Below, one piece after another: positions 32,094-43,759 of a stretch of DNA of 64,000 nucleotides. The position numbers were made by a program, and so were the translations under genes. The notes beneath the pieces were generated by a model that saw only the letters and a program-made list of their open reading frames with translations, searched no databases and was not told where the DNA came from. The DNA is taken from positions 12,439,699 to 12,503,698 of the forward strand of contig OZ024735.1 in the NCBI GenBank assembly GCA_964016875.1, in the 5' to 3' direction. Within the stretch, counting starts at the first letter, position 1; every line of letters begins with the position of its first letter. This DNA is from Fallopia convolvulus (lineage: Eukaryota > Streptophyta > Magnoliopsida > Caryophyllales > Polygonaceae).

Positions 32094-34430
32094 TTAACTC
32101 TTTATAGTTCCCTGTATGTTAGTTGATAAGGTGAAATCCAAACTAGAATTGATTGAAGATCTTATATCATCTAGATGGTTTCTAACAATAATATTTTGCA
32201 CAACAGGTTTAAGCACATCAACAACACAAACAGAATGAGCATCAGATGAAGATTTAATGGCGTCATAGATATTATGATTTATAATCTGGCCATCAAATTC
32301 CATTGTCAGAGAACCAGTACTCACATTTATTTTGGTATTAGCTATTTTCAAGAAGGGTCTCCCTAACAGAATAGGGATTGCATGATTATCATGTTTCATA
32401 TTAAGCACATAAAAATCAGCAGGAAAAGTAAGATTACCAACCATAACCAAAACATCTTCTACCACTCCTATAGGATGCAAAGTGGACCTATCGGCAAACT
32501 GAATAGAAATATTAGTTGTTTGTATAGGTCCTAGTTTCATATAATCACAGAGAGAGAGGAAGGTATAACATTAATGGAAGCACCTAAATCTAACATAGCC
32601 TGGTCAAGTTTAGTACCTCCAATAGATATAGGGATAGTGAACATACTTGGGTCCCCGCATTTCTTTGGTAAGAGCTTTTGAAATATTGTTGAGACATGTT
32701 CAGTCACCTTCACTTTTTTCTTGCTATTCTCATCTTGAATCCTCTTTGTAGTGCACATCTGCTTTTAAAACTTAGCATAACGAGGAATTGACTTGATCAT
32801 ATCTAGCAGGGGCATGTTGACCTCAACCTTCCTGAACATCTCAAATATGTCCTTGTCTTGCTTCAATGGCTCTGTATGTTTTAAAGCAGATGGAAATAGA
32901 GCGACTGGTTTCCATTCGGGGTAGACTGAAGCTTTTAGTTTATTGGAGGCCTCACCAGGTAAGCGACGGTCGTCGATTTTTTTCGGAAAAATCAACCTCG
33001 GGTGGATCACCGTCACGGTGGTCGCCGCCGTACGGGCGGCGGGTGCCGCTCTCCAGGTGGCGGTTGCTGCCTTTTATTTTTTTGTCTCCGCTTGAATTTT
33101 CTAATTTGCCGTAGCTAAGCTCGTTTTGATGGCGGTCGCCGCTATCCAGGCGGCGGTAGCCGCCGTCTTCCTCGCCAGATTTTTCCACTATTCTGTCCTG
33201 AAGTTGTCTCCCACTCCTTAACATGATGGCACTGACATTCCGAATATTCGGGTTGACTTTTGTTTGAGAGGGGAGCTTACCTGAATCTCTTGCTTCCAGT
33301 TTGCTTACAGCTTTAGAGATTTGACTCATTTGTCATTCCAAGTTGTGAATGCTTGATGATGTAGTTTCCTGGAATTTCACTTGACTTTGAGTCAGTTGAG
33401 TCATATTATCTTGAAGAGTGAGGTTATTTTGCATCAACATCTTCATCATGTCTTCCATAGAAGGAGCCGCATTGGGATTTTGTCCTTGAGGCCTTGGCAC
33501 ATATGGCTAAGCTTGTTGAAACTGATCATGTTGCTGCTTTGACTCAGGCTCTCTCCACCTGAAATTATGATGATCTTTCCAGCCTGGATTGTAGGTGTTT
33601 GAATAAGGATCATGTCTTGGCTTCATTTTGTACCCTCCAACTGCATTCACCTCCTCTTGTAGTGAAGGACATGAATCAGTAGGATGAAAGGCGTCATTAC
33701 AGATTCCATAAGCCTTAGCCTGTTGAGTAGTACCCTTCAGCTTCAACCGCCTCACTTCTTCTTTCAGCACATCAAACTCAGCTTGATCACTTTTAGCATG
33801 AGAGTTGGCGGCTGACAAGTTTTTAGAACCTCTTCCAGTATATTGCCTAGAATCATCAGCCAACATAGAAAAGATGTCTAGAGCCTCTTCATAGGTTCTC
33901 TTCATGATGTTTCCACCACAAGAGGAATTGACCAATCGCCTGTCATCTTCACGGAGTCCTCCATGGAGATAGAGAATAAGATCATGATTAGCATAACCAT
34001 GGTAGGGACAACCTTTACCAGCTTCTTGAAGCGCTCAAAATATTCATAAAGCGACTCGTTGGGGAATTGCTCTATGTTACAGATTTGCTTCTTGAGTTGA
34101 TTAGACTTGATTGCAGGGAAGTATTTGTCTAGAAACAACTTCTTCAAGTTCACCTAAGTAGTAACACTTCCAGGAGGTAGAGCATGATACCAGTCTTTAG
34201 CGGATTCCTTCAGAGAAAAGGAAAACGCTCTCAGCCTCTTTTGTTCTTCAGTAATATCAGAGGGACACATGCTACTGCAGACATCGAGGAACTCATCAAG
34301 ATGTTAAATGGGATCCTCAAGTGGAGTTCCATTGAATTTTGGGAGTAGATGAACTACTCATGTTTTAAGCTCAAACTTCACCCCATGACCAAGGGCTGGA
34401 AATTGCACTGCACGCGTAGGCTGATTCAGA
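32094..34430 (-). pseudogene. E3 gag and aspartic protease, decayed
   Basis: Minus strand: gag core VNLKKLFLDKYFPAIKSNQL then NEQFPNESLYEYFERFKK-like sequence (34153-34000, preceded by stop-broken gag to about 34430). A knuckle-like CNDAFHPTDSC lies near 33690, a spacer holds the GC motifs (33005-33165), then PSYAKF-type sequence at 32765-33016. The protease has LDLGASINVIP (about 32595) and PILLGRPFLKIANTK (about 32360). At least four stops or frameshifts are present. The frame ends at 32094 with no reverse transcriptase. Confidence 0.8.
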
Positions 34431-34648
34431 TTAGGAGCTGTGAAGCTCTCAAGAGTAACTCGCTGATCACCCATTGCTTCAAACTCTTGTAATAATGCAC
34501 GCATAGCTCGACGAGTTCTAAACAGAGTCCGTTAAATTTCTGGATCAAACAAAAGATTTGAATTATTAGTAGCACGGGTGTGAACCATAAGACAGGTTCA
34601 CACCAAAATTGGCACAAAAATCACACAAAAAGACAATTATTGCCTCCC

Positions 34649-34668
34649 CGGCAACGACGCCAATTTGG
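34649..34668 (-). other. E3 primer-binding site (tRNA-Asp type)
   Basis: The minus strand reads TTGGCGTCGTTGCCGGGG, one change from the tRNA-Asp complement TGGCGCCGTTGCCGGGG, a few nucleotides from the LTR end at 34675. Confidence 0.8.
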
Positions 34669-34674
34669 TAGCGA

Positions 34675-35827
34675 TGATTTCTTCGTGCAAATCACGACTA
34701 TGCAAAATAGTCCTAACAAACCTAAAGACTGTAGTCTTAGGGAAGTAAGGGTCGAATCTGCAGGGAGATTGATTTATCTTTTTATGTAAATTTTATGTCA
34801 ATTTAAAGTAAAAGGGGTTTTTATGAATTAAACTACTATCTAGCATGCAAAAACTAATAAAGTAAATAAAGTTGGAGTTTTTATCAAATTAGGGAAAACA
34901 CTTAGCCAAACAGAGATACGCATTCGTATGACAAGTTGATCATAGATTCACTCAATATCACATGCATATGGAATTCCAATTCCTTTTCAAAGATAATTAA
35001 TGGCACAACCAGATACTATCAATCCTAACTAATTGAATAAACCTGAAACTATCAAGATTCAATTCAAAAGCAGTATTAAGAATAGGAATATAATCAGGAT
35101 ACAATTCTAGCATAAAACAGCCAACTTTTATACTAGAATGCAATTTAACTCCCTTCTGCAATAGACTAGCACAACCAGATACTAGTACAATGCAATTTGC
35201 TACTATGAAATAGAGAAACTCAACCAGTAATTTCTCTAGATCTAGCAATTGAGACTCAATAGCAACAACCCTAGAAATTGTTGAAATCAATCACATAAAC
35301 AATTCAATCAAGAGAGTAAAATAATTCCATGCAATAGATAAAGAGTAGAAATCTCACAACTGAAAGTCAAACGAAGGCTTCAAACTGTCTGACTAAGCTA
35401 AAGGGCTTAGCTCTCCATGATAAACTAAAAACTCAAAAAGTTTGAAAGAGAAAATATGATAATAGATAGAATGATTGATGAGAGGTGCAACTCTCTAACC
35501 CTAATATATAAACTAGGTCTAAAAAGTCTATCCAAAAATACATAAAATGGAATAAACCTGACATAAAAGAGCTAATCACAACATGACATGTGGCGCGTAA
35601 GAATCTCGCTGACCGTTAGAGGCGGCGGGGGCCGCCTGGTCGGGGACGGTCGCCGCCAACACCAGAACGCTAATCTTCACTTATTCTTCAATCCAGCTCT
35701 AAAACTCTAATAATATGCATCTTTGGGTTTTCCTTTTCCTAGCTAAAAATAGTCTTTAAAACACCTAAAACCACCACAAATATATGCTAAAACTCCTTCT
35801 AAATACACAACATAATTGTTTATATCA
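34675..35827 (-). repeat. E3 right (5') LTR
   Basis: Starts TGATTTCTTCGTGC and ends GTTTATATCA on the plus strand. GC motifs at 35621-35657 (GGCGGCGGGGGCCGCC and GACGGTCGCCGCC) have diverged from the left copy. Confidence 0.9.
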
Positions 35828-35881
35828 AGAAGCACCAACATGGGAAGTAGAAGCTCCCTGACTAGCTCTCTTAGGACCCAT
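35828..35881 (-). pseudogene. E2 ORF1, start codon and first 18 codons
   Basis: ATG at 35881 on the minus strand opens MGPKRASQGASTSHVGAS, then the frame runs into the E3 LTR. The remainder is at 28506 and below. The basic start resembles other Athila ORF1 N termini. Confidence 0.6.
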
Positions 35882-36179
35882 GGAACCAAATTTTTATCAA
35901 ATTCCTGCACAATCACCACCAAACAAACACACAATGCACTTTTCGTTGTCCCGGCAAGGACAATTACACCACAAGGCACAAGCAATAATAATTCACAATA
36001 AGACCCTCAATCACTCTCTTCCCCCACTACCTAGAATATTTTAATCAAATTTAATAAAAAAATTTAGGGTTAATCTCAAATCATCAAAAATTTGCAATTT
36101 AAGCACAAATCTAGACTAGAATCATGCAAATAACAAACTTTTATGAAGCAACTAAGCCAAAATTGAACAAAAATTGACT

Positions 36180-36740
36180 AGATCTAAGCTTTTCTATTAA
36201 ACCTAGAGCATGCCAAAAATTCTAAATTATGTTGAAACTTAAGAGATTTGGAGTTAAGAAGGAGAAATCTTACTTGAAATCTAGAAGATTGATGTTGTTT
36301 GGGTGAATTTTGGTGAAAAATCCGAGCTCCAAGGTCCTTCAACGGTGGAGAGGTTGAGAGAGAGGCGGAAGGGAGAAGACGAGTTGTATGAGAGGTGTGA
36401 ACAAACTGGCGCGGTCGAGCTATGTCATATCCGAAAAAAACCAATGGTGCGGGTTGGGTCCCGCACCTGTGCGGCCGTGCCACTTGTAGTTTTTGCCCGC
36501 ACGAGATTTCTTCGACTCCTTGTTGAAATAACGCGGGTGGGCCCATGTACCTACGCGGTCGCGCACCTTCATGTTGTGCCCACGCTCCTCTCAATGTTTC
36601 GGGGTATTGCTTTTCGAACATGGGGTATCTAAAACACAGACAAAAACTACCTAAAAAGCAAAAGATTAACTGAAAAAGAAATCTAATCTAAACCTTAGGT
36701 TGCCTCCTAAAAAACACTTGCTTAACATCATTAGCTTGAC
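36180..36740 (-). other. E2 spacer between protease and ORF1 with GC motifs and conserved block
   Basis: Non-coding leader of ORF1. Motifs GCGGTCGAGC (36411), GTGCGGCCGTGCC (36466) and GCGGTCGCGC (36555) form a GC-rich patch. The conserved block (GTTAAGCAAGTG... GGAGGCAACC on the minus strand) is at 36695-36740. Open minus codons through 36184-36621 look like chance in GC-rich sequence. Confidence 0.6.
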
Positions 36741-36751
36741 ATAAAAAGGAT

Positions 36752-38950
36752 TCAAGAAGGATTTGAGCTATGGAATTCGATCGCCTTCCCATTGAATCCC
36801 ATCTTCAAGATGCCTTGGGGAATATCCATCATTATGTTTGCAGTCTTTAAGAATGGTCTCCCTAGCAGTATAGACGCTCTTTCATTCCCCGGTCTCATGT
36901 CCAAAATTAGGAAATCAGCTGGAAATACCAAGGAATCCACTTTGACTAACACATCTTCAATTTTCCCTTTTGGCCTAACAATGGAATGATTAGCTAACTC
37001 AATTAGGGTCCGGGTTTCCTTCAGAGGGCCCACATCCAACTCTTTGTCAAGGAGTAGGGTAGGATATTCACTGAAGCACCCAAATCAATCAATGCTTCAT
37101 TCACTTTGGTGTTTCCTATCATGCACGGAATGGTGAACATGCCAGGGTCACTACACTTCTCGGGCAAACGCTTTTGAAACACATCAGACACATGTTCTTT
37201 CTCCTTAGCCTACTTCTTGGTTTTTTCCTTCTGACCCCTCTTGATAGTACACAACTCCTTCAAAAATTTAGCATAGCGGGGCACACTTTTGATTAATTTC
37301 AACAATGGCACATTGACCCCGCATGTACTAAATGTTTCAAAGAGCTCTTTATCATTCTTCAGCTTTCGGGTCACTTTCAACGCCTCTAGGAATGGTGGGA
37401 CAGGTGTATAAGACCTCAAAATGGAGCTCGGAGAAGGTATCGTCGATGCAGACTGCAACAGCCGGCGCGGTCACGCAACTTTTGGTTCGCGGTCGCGCCC
37501 CCACTAACGCGGTCGCGTCACGTCTTGTTATGCTCGGGTCATGATGTTTGAGCTCACTATCAAAATAACGCGGGCATGGGCCCGGGATTGCGCAGTCGTG
37601 CTCCTTCTTGTTATAGCCCGCGCTCCTCTTGTTTTCTTCTTCGATGATTTTCTCAAGTCGTGTCTCTGTTTTGCATAACTGTCCAACCACATGTCCACTA
37701 TAAACTGAGATAAAACTCACATTCTGCCTTGGATTAAGCTTTGTTTGTTATGGCAGTTTGCTGGACTTTGTAGTCTCCAACTTGCTCACAACATTGGCAA
37801 TTTGGCTTACTTGGGTTTCCAACTTGTGGATGCTAGACTTGGTCTCTTGCTGGAATTGACTCATAGAGCCATGCATTGTGGTCACAATTTGTGCAAGAGT
37901 CCGGATCATATCCTCAGTAGACATGGCATTTTGATTTTTTCCTTGAGGATGGGGTTGGAAGGGTGGCCTGTAAGAGGCTTGACCACCCTGCGGATTGAAC
38001 TGTTAATTATTTGAATTCCCGTACCTCAGGTTAGGATGATCCCTCCATCCAGGATTGTAGGTGTTGGAGTAGGGATCATACCTTGGCCTTGGTGGTCCAT
38101 AGCCTCCCGTTGCATTAACCTCAACGTTTGTCTCTTGAAGTGTATGACATGAATCAGTGGGGTGCATGTTGTCAAAGCATATTTCACAAGCCTTCACCTG
38201 TTGTCTCCCACCTTGTTGTAATAGCTGCTTCATCATGGTTTTCATCTCAGAGACTTCTTCTTGGATCTTTGAATTAGCCACCAAAGAATTTGCAACTTTG
38301 GAGCCAGTCTCCTTTCTGAACTGTCCTGTGCCCTCAGACAGTTGGGTAAATAGATCAAATGCGGCAACAGAAGTCTTGTTGAAAATGTTGCTTTGGCAAG
38401 CTGCATTAACCATCCTTCTCTCATCATCCAAGATACCATTAAAAAGATATAAAATCAGGTCTTGATCAATATAACCATGGAAAGGGCAGCTAGCTATCAA
38501 CCTCTTGAATCTCTCATAATACTCATACAAGGACTCATTATCTTCTTGCTCAATGTTGCTAATACTCTTCTTCAGATTGTTGAGCCTTGTAGCAGGGAAG
38601 TACCTCTCTAGGAAAGCTTGCTTCATCATTGTCCACGTATCAATACTTCTTGGAGCCAAGTAATAGAACCAATCTTTAGCCTGATCCTTGAGAGAGAAAG
38701 ACAAAAGGCCCTTAGCGAGATTTGGTCCTAAGTAACATCAGCAGGCTTCATGCTTGAGCACGCAACATGAAATTCAGAAAGATGCTTGTTGGGATCTTCA
38801 CCACTAAGCCCATGGAATTGAGGCAAAAGGTGAATCAACCTAGATTTCAGCTCGAACTTGACTCCTTCAGCCAAAGTAGGGAACTGCACTGCCAAAGGTT
38901 GTTGTGCCAAATTTGGTGCAATCAATTGTCTCAATGTTGGATCAACCATC
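36752..38950 (-). pseudogene. E2 gag and aspartic protease, decayed
   Basis: Minus strand: gag pieces FELKSRLIHLLPQFHGLSGE (38850) and, in an open stretch 38704-38003, DWFYYLAPRSIDTWTMMKQA, FLERYFPATRLNNLKKSISN and NESLYEYYERFKRL. A knuckle-like CEICFDNMHPTDSC and PRYDPYSNTYNPGW follow. Next comes a GC-motif spacer (37452-37620), then PRYAKFLKEL (37260). The protease has DLGASVNILP (about 37080) and ASILLGRPFLKTAN (about 36860). Frame breaks lie at about 38710, 37990, 37350 and 37040. The frame ends at 36752 with no pol. Confidence 0.8.
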
Positions 38951-39203
38951 TCAACTGGTTCAGATTCATTTTCCGATTCAGATTCAGATTCAGATTCAGA
39001 TCCTTAGTGAGAAAGATGAAGCAAGGCCAAAAGTGATCTCGGATTTCCTTCCTTTGCTTGAAGAGTGTCTTGTCAATATCTGGATCAAAAAGCAATGGAG
39101 ATGAGTTAGTAGGACGGGTACAAACCATGTAACAAGTTCACACCAAAAATAGCACAAAAGTAAAAACACAAATAGCGACCAGTACCCGACAATTGTGGCA
39201 AAT

Positions 39204-40568
39204 TTATGAGGTGATTTTCAGTCGTTTTACCTATCAAAGAATCCTAATATAACTTAAACAAACTGAGTAGAATGGTAAGTAAGGGTCGGTCCCACAAAGA
39301 CTCGTGTAAGTGTGTTTTACTTAAATGCTAAGTAACCGAAGTAGGGGGGTTTGTTGAATGATTTTCTAATCTAAGATGCAAATTAAAACTAACTATGAAA
39401 GCAAGGGTGATTGTAAATATATGAGAGAAATATGTTCAACAAGTTAAATCCATCATTGATATGCTTATTGATCATTGATTCTCTTGATACTCACTTCAAT
39501 TGAATAATCTATCGTGGATTATGATCCGAACTTCAAATTTAGTTGAAAGAACTAATAGTCTAAACAACCCTAATCATTTAACAACCTAGAAGAACTTCTA
39601 GATTCAATTAAACAACAGCTTTACGAGTCAAGTATCGATAGAAACAAATACTTAGAGCAAACAGACATCTAAGTTATTTGTGGATTTATTCCTTTCTACA
39701 ACTGAATAGCTTGAACGGGTCCAAACAATTATAGATTATACTTTATCTAATCAATCCGAAACGAGAATTAATCGGATTAGTTTTAAATTAACCAAGAAAT
39801 TCTATTAGGGGATCAAGCTAATTAAACCCTATAATAACTTTGATTCAATTAAGCATAGGGAATAAAACCTATTCAAGTTTGTTCAGAATCAATCAAATCT
39901 CACAATAATATGCAATCCATGACTTCAATAACTATTCAAAAACAAATGTTTTAGCAATGCATAATTAGATTAAAATCAAACTTACAAATTAGGTTCAAAG
40001 ATCTCTTGAAAAAACCTCTCTAGAAACCCTAGCCTCCAAGTTTTAAATCCAAAGTTATGAAAGAAAAAGTCAAACTAAAGTTTAAATATCCCAAGATTTC
40101 TAAGATCAATATTTATCTCCCAAAACTACATTAAACGCGTTGGACAACATCATATCAAATCCCAACTCAAAGCCCAAATAGCCGGCCTAATTGATCCGCA
40201 CGAAGAAAGATGTCGCGAGCTTATCCCGGGGTTGTGCGGTCGCGCACCTTTGCTCTCTAGCTCGCGCTTCCTTCGCTGAGCCATGATCTTCATCTTGACT
40301 TTGCTTCTTTTATCCTTGGCTCCTGTAATCCTTACTTGCACTTCTTTAATCTCCACCTTGATCTTCTAACTCACCACCATAGCCAGCTCGGATCACGTCC
40401 TACCTTGCTCCATCACCTAATATCCTGCAAAATCGAGCAAAACAAACGCAACTACCCGAAAACACTAAACCCTAGAAACTATGCTAAAACTAAGCTAAAA
40501 CCTATGCAAAACAAACATAAACATGCATCTAAACTATACCTAAATGCAAGGCATGACCGTAATAGTCA
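39204..40568 (-). repeat. E2 right (5') LTR and decayed primer site
   Basis: It starts near TTATGAGGTGATTTTCAGTC, with an original TG decayed to TT, and ends about CGTAATAGTCA. To its left at 39181-39203 the minus strand reads TTTGCCACAATTGTCGGGTA, a mutated tRNA-Asp-type primer site. It holds GCGGTCGCGC at 40236-40245. Confidence 0.7.
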
Positions 40569-41579
40569 TCTTCCACTCCGCTTTCTTCGGGGTCTCTCAA
40601 CGATCGTGCTTGATTGATTGAGTTCGTTGACCATCGCCTTCTGCCATCACAAACTTACTTTTATATAGATCCAATTTGTGGGCTTTATTCATCGGGATTT
40701 AGTGCGTAGTGGGCCAAACGTTTACAAACAGGTTTCTACAGACCCAACAAAAATGCGCGTCCAACAACATACTTCCTTGGCTACTTGACAACACCTCTAA
40801 GCTTGATGTAGTTGTAATCTAGTATCCTCTATGGCAAGGAAACATTGTCTCTTCATTGAGGAAATTATACATATGGCATGGTGGCTCGAGGTAAACTCGT
40901 GTGGAAATATCAAGTGTAGTGAAAATGGTGAAACTTAATCTTTTACTAAGTGAATAGACATAGTTAGAAAATCCCAAATCTTCCAACATTTTCTATATCT
41001 TTTATTAGTGGGTAAATCCATGTGATACTCTTAATGTTAAGAAAAAACTAAGTAAAGATGAGGGCAAAAATCATGTAGCACAGAATTGGATCCAAACGTA
41101 ATCAAATAAAACTAATTACACTCCATTTTCTAATTAATTTTAATAGCTCCAAATAAGTCACCGGGAGAGAGACAATGTTAGCTGATTTTCGTTTACCCAA
41201 CTAACACTCGATCGATCTCGATCTGCTCAAGTTCAATGCAAATGGAGGATTGACAGAGTAGAACGGTAGAACGGAGTTGACGAGTGCTTGACATTAGGAA
41301 GTAGCTAGGGCTATATTTGTCAAAAAAAAAATAGAAGTGGAGAAAATGAGGAAGGGATTAGTAGAAAGAGAGTGTCATGTTACTCATGTATAGCAACTAT
41401 TCAACTCTAATCATAGTTTAGAAATAGAATTTTTATTATTTAGACAACGGGGGTGAGTCAGGGAGTGAGTGGTGGTGTGACAGCAAAGAGGCGGGGCCCA
41501 CATAAAATCTGATTATTTAGATTATTTATTATGTAAATAATTGGATATTCCCACTCACTCGCTCTGCGCTCCCCTTTCT
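40569..41579 (+). promoter_or_regulatory. Upstream region of the sterol reductase gene
   Basis: No coding sequence. The left 150 bp may still be LTR remnant. CGTGTG at 40898-40903 fits the brassinosteroid-response element core CGTG(T/C)G bound by BZR1-type factors, and AT-rich sequence with TTTAAAA at 41580 could serve as a TATA region. Both are weak single-motif calls. Confidence 0.35.
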
Positions 41580-43759
41580 TTAAAACGCTCAGTGCAGCAC
41601 CTTGGGACCTTCGCAGTTCCGATTTTCTCTCCTCCTAATCTCCGCCGGTAATCTCTCTACTTTTCTCTTTCTCTGCTTTGAAGGTCTTTGTCTACGTCGA
41701 TTGTATATTTCTTCTCCATTTCCTCGTCTGTATCAATATTTCGTTGCTTATTTATACTATTTGTTGTTGTCCGATTTAGTTTGAGCTACAGCTGCTCTCT
41801 CTGGTTTTTTTTCCCTGCTGGATTTATGACGCATTTGCTCATCTTGTGCTTCCTGTGCTATCTGATTTTGGTGTGTTTCGTCCTTGTTCCTGTCCTGCTA
41901 GTTTTACTCTCTGAATATGAAACGTGGATACAATAGTTGTCTCTCTGATGTGATTTGTGCTTCCAATCCATGGATGTATGGGATTCAGTATTGCTCTTAG
42001 GTTTTTTTTTTGTTCTAGCACCAGATCTCGTTGCATCTCTAGCATTCTTCTTATCCCAGTCACTTTCGTTTTCAAGTTTTCAACAGTCTCGCATTTTCTT
42101 CTCTTAGATTTTGCTCTTGGCTAGTTTTCGTCTTGTTGAAAATGTACTTTCTGGAACCGTGTGCTGTAGTGGTTGAAGCTCGAATCCGGTTTGTCTTTAG
42201 CCAATTAGGGGGTTTCGCCATTATTTTTCAGTTTTTGTTTCCGTGTATATGGATGTTCCAAAAACGTCTGTATTTGGAATATGCAAATTTACTTTGATCC
42301 CCTGATGTAACTTTTTGTTAAATATCTTGGAAAGATGCGAGGATATCATACAGATCTTGTATTTAATGTGGCATTACTTTTTTCTCTAATGCAAATTTTA
42401 TATGTTTTGTTCACGGGGAAAGATTCTTTATTATTGTTGGGGCTTTCTATAGAAGACTAATTAAACGTGATTTCTGTTTGTGCTACTATTTTATTCGATT
42501 GCATTTTGTTAAATCTTCTACTTAAATTTCTGAAAAGCTTATATACAGATTTATGTTTTTGATGTCGTTACATACTGCATTCCTTGTATCTGGACACATG
42601 TAAAGCCTGTACACAAGTTTTACAAGCCTGCATTTTTTCCCCTTTCTCCTTTCCCTTTTTGTTTTAGTCAATTGAATTCTTCGTTGCCCTTTTCAACCAA
42701 TTTTTACCTGATAGGATTCCTGTTGTTGGAAAGTAGTCATCATTGTTTTGTTTCCAGTTGCTGAGGACTTGCAGATTGCAATTATAAATTGTGGAATGAC
42801 TTAAGAGTACAATTACATTTCCTCCTAGATTATTGACATTACAATTCAGTGGGTCAGTCAAAAGTAAAGTTATGATTACCAAGGAGGCAGATCATATCCA
42901 TCTCATTGAGTGCTTGGAGCAGTGAAACAGCCATTTATGTTTCTCCTGCTTCTTTTGGAGTTAGGCTTCATTTTCTTGGATAGAAGTATTGTCTCTTTGC
43001 TTTAGGATGTTTTCTTGTGTTTGTTTAATCGTACTAAATTCGCACTTGCGTAAAACTTGGGTCCTTTTTTTGTTTGAATGCAATCACATTTCTTTTTCAA
43101 ATCCACATGATAAAGTATGATGGATCTGCTGTTGTTTGACTTGCTTTCTATATTAACGATGCTCATTGAGTATTAGCTACAGTATGACTCTATTAAACCA
43201 AACTCTTTAGGCTTTCCTCATTTTGACTAGATTGTTGGTGTCCTAAGTTCTTGAGATGTTATCATGTGTTACATTGACACTTTTATGAAAGAGGTTCCTA
43301 AAACTGTTACTTGTGTGCCTCCTGTTCATTTTCTTCATGTGCCTTCTGTGAACTGAAAAAATAAGATGTGAGTTGTTTTCCTGATGTCATTTGTTTCTAG
43401 CAATTCCTTTGTATATTTATGGATGCTGTCTTGCTCATAAAGAACCCAACAAGGAGTTATATAGTGAAATTGTTTTTGTATTGCTGCTTAACAGAGCAAT
43501 CTAAAGTAATTTCTTATTTGTGAAGCATGTATATTATGTTAGCAGAATACATAACTCCTTGATGCTTTCCCTTTCCTTCCATATAATTCAGTCATGTAAT
43601 ATCTCGTATTTTTTCCTTGTGTACAACCATTGTGAGTAGCTAATATATTGACATTTGTGCCAGTTTTCCTCCCTAAATGTCAAACTCGTGTAGCTCTAAG
43701 TTATTGGTTAACAAGTCTACTTTTTTTTTTCTCGTTGCAGTGCATAAGAATTTCGTGCA
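41580..43759 (+). other. DWF1: 5' UTR exon and 2.1-kb leader intron of the sterol reductase gene
   Basis: A leader exon ends at CTCCGCCG (41647) before donor GTAATC (41648). The acceptor is TTTTTTTTTTCTCGTTGCAG ending at 43740, and 19 nt of second-exon leader precede the ATG at 43760. The intron is about 2093 bp, T-rich throughout, with no other gene in it. The transcription start is not defined; about 41580-41600 is a guess from sequence context. Large leader introns in plants often raise expression. Confidence 0.65.

Larger units (their letters stand above)
28507..35827 (-). mobile_element. Element E3: Athila-like LTR retrotransposon inserted in E2 ORF1
   Basis: LTRs 28507-29659 and 34675-35827 are both 1153 bp, starting TGATTTC and ending TATATCA. 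The flanks are AGCAG (28502-28506) and AGAAG (35828-35832), a target duplication with one change. Minus-strand order: 5' LTR (right), tRNA-Asp-type primer site, gag and protease relics, conserved leader block, ORF1, hairpin-tract module, 3' LTR. There is no pol. The LTRs differ at a few percent of sites, so E3 is clearly older than E4 and younger than E2. Confidence 0.9.
24113..40568 (-). mobile_element. Element E2: old Athila-like LTR retrotransposon (host of nested elements)
   Basis: The right (5') LTR is 39204-40568, followed leftward by a primer-site remnant, gag and protease relics (38950-36752), the ORF1 leader and ORF1 (35881 to 35828, then 28506 to about 26880), non-coding sequence, and a truncated left (3') LTR from 24113. 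There is no room between protease (ends 36752) and ORF1 (starts 35881) for pol, so E2 is a gag-protease-ORF1 element. It is interrupted by E3 (28507-35827) in ORF1 and by a MULE-type MITE (24263-25185) in the left LTR. Stops and frameshifts are frequent. Confidence 0.8.

Noticed and set aside
36184..36621. 145-codon minus ORF as an extra protein of E2
   Set aside because: It covers the GC-motif leader between protease and ORF1, where GC-rich sequence keeps frames open by chance. There is no counterpart in E3 or E4.
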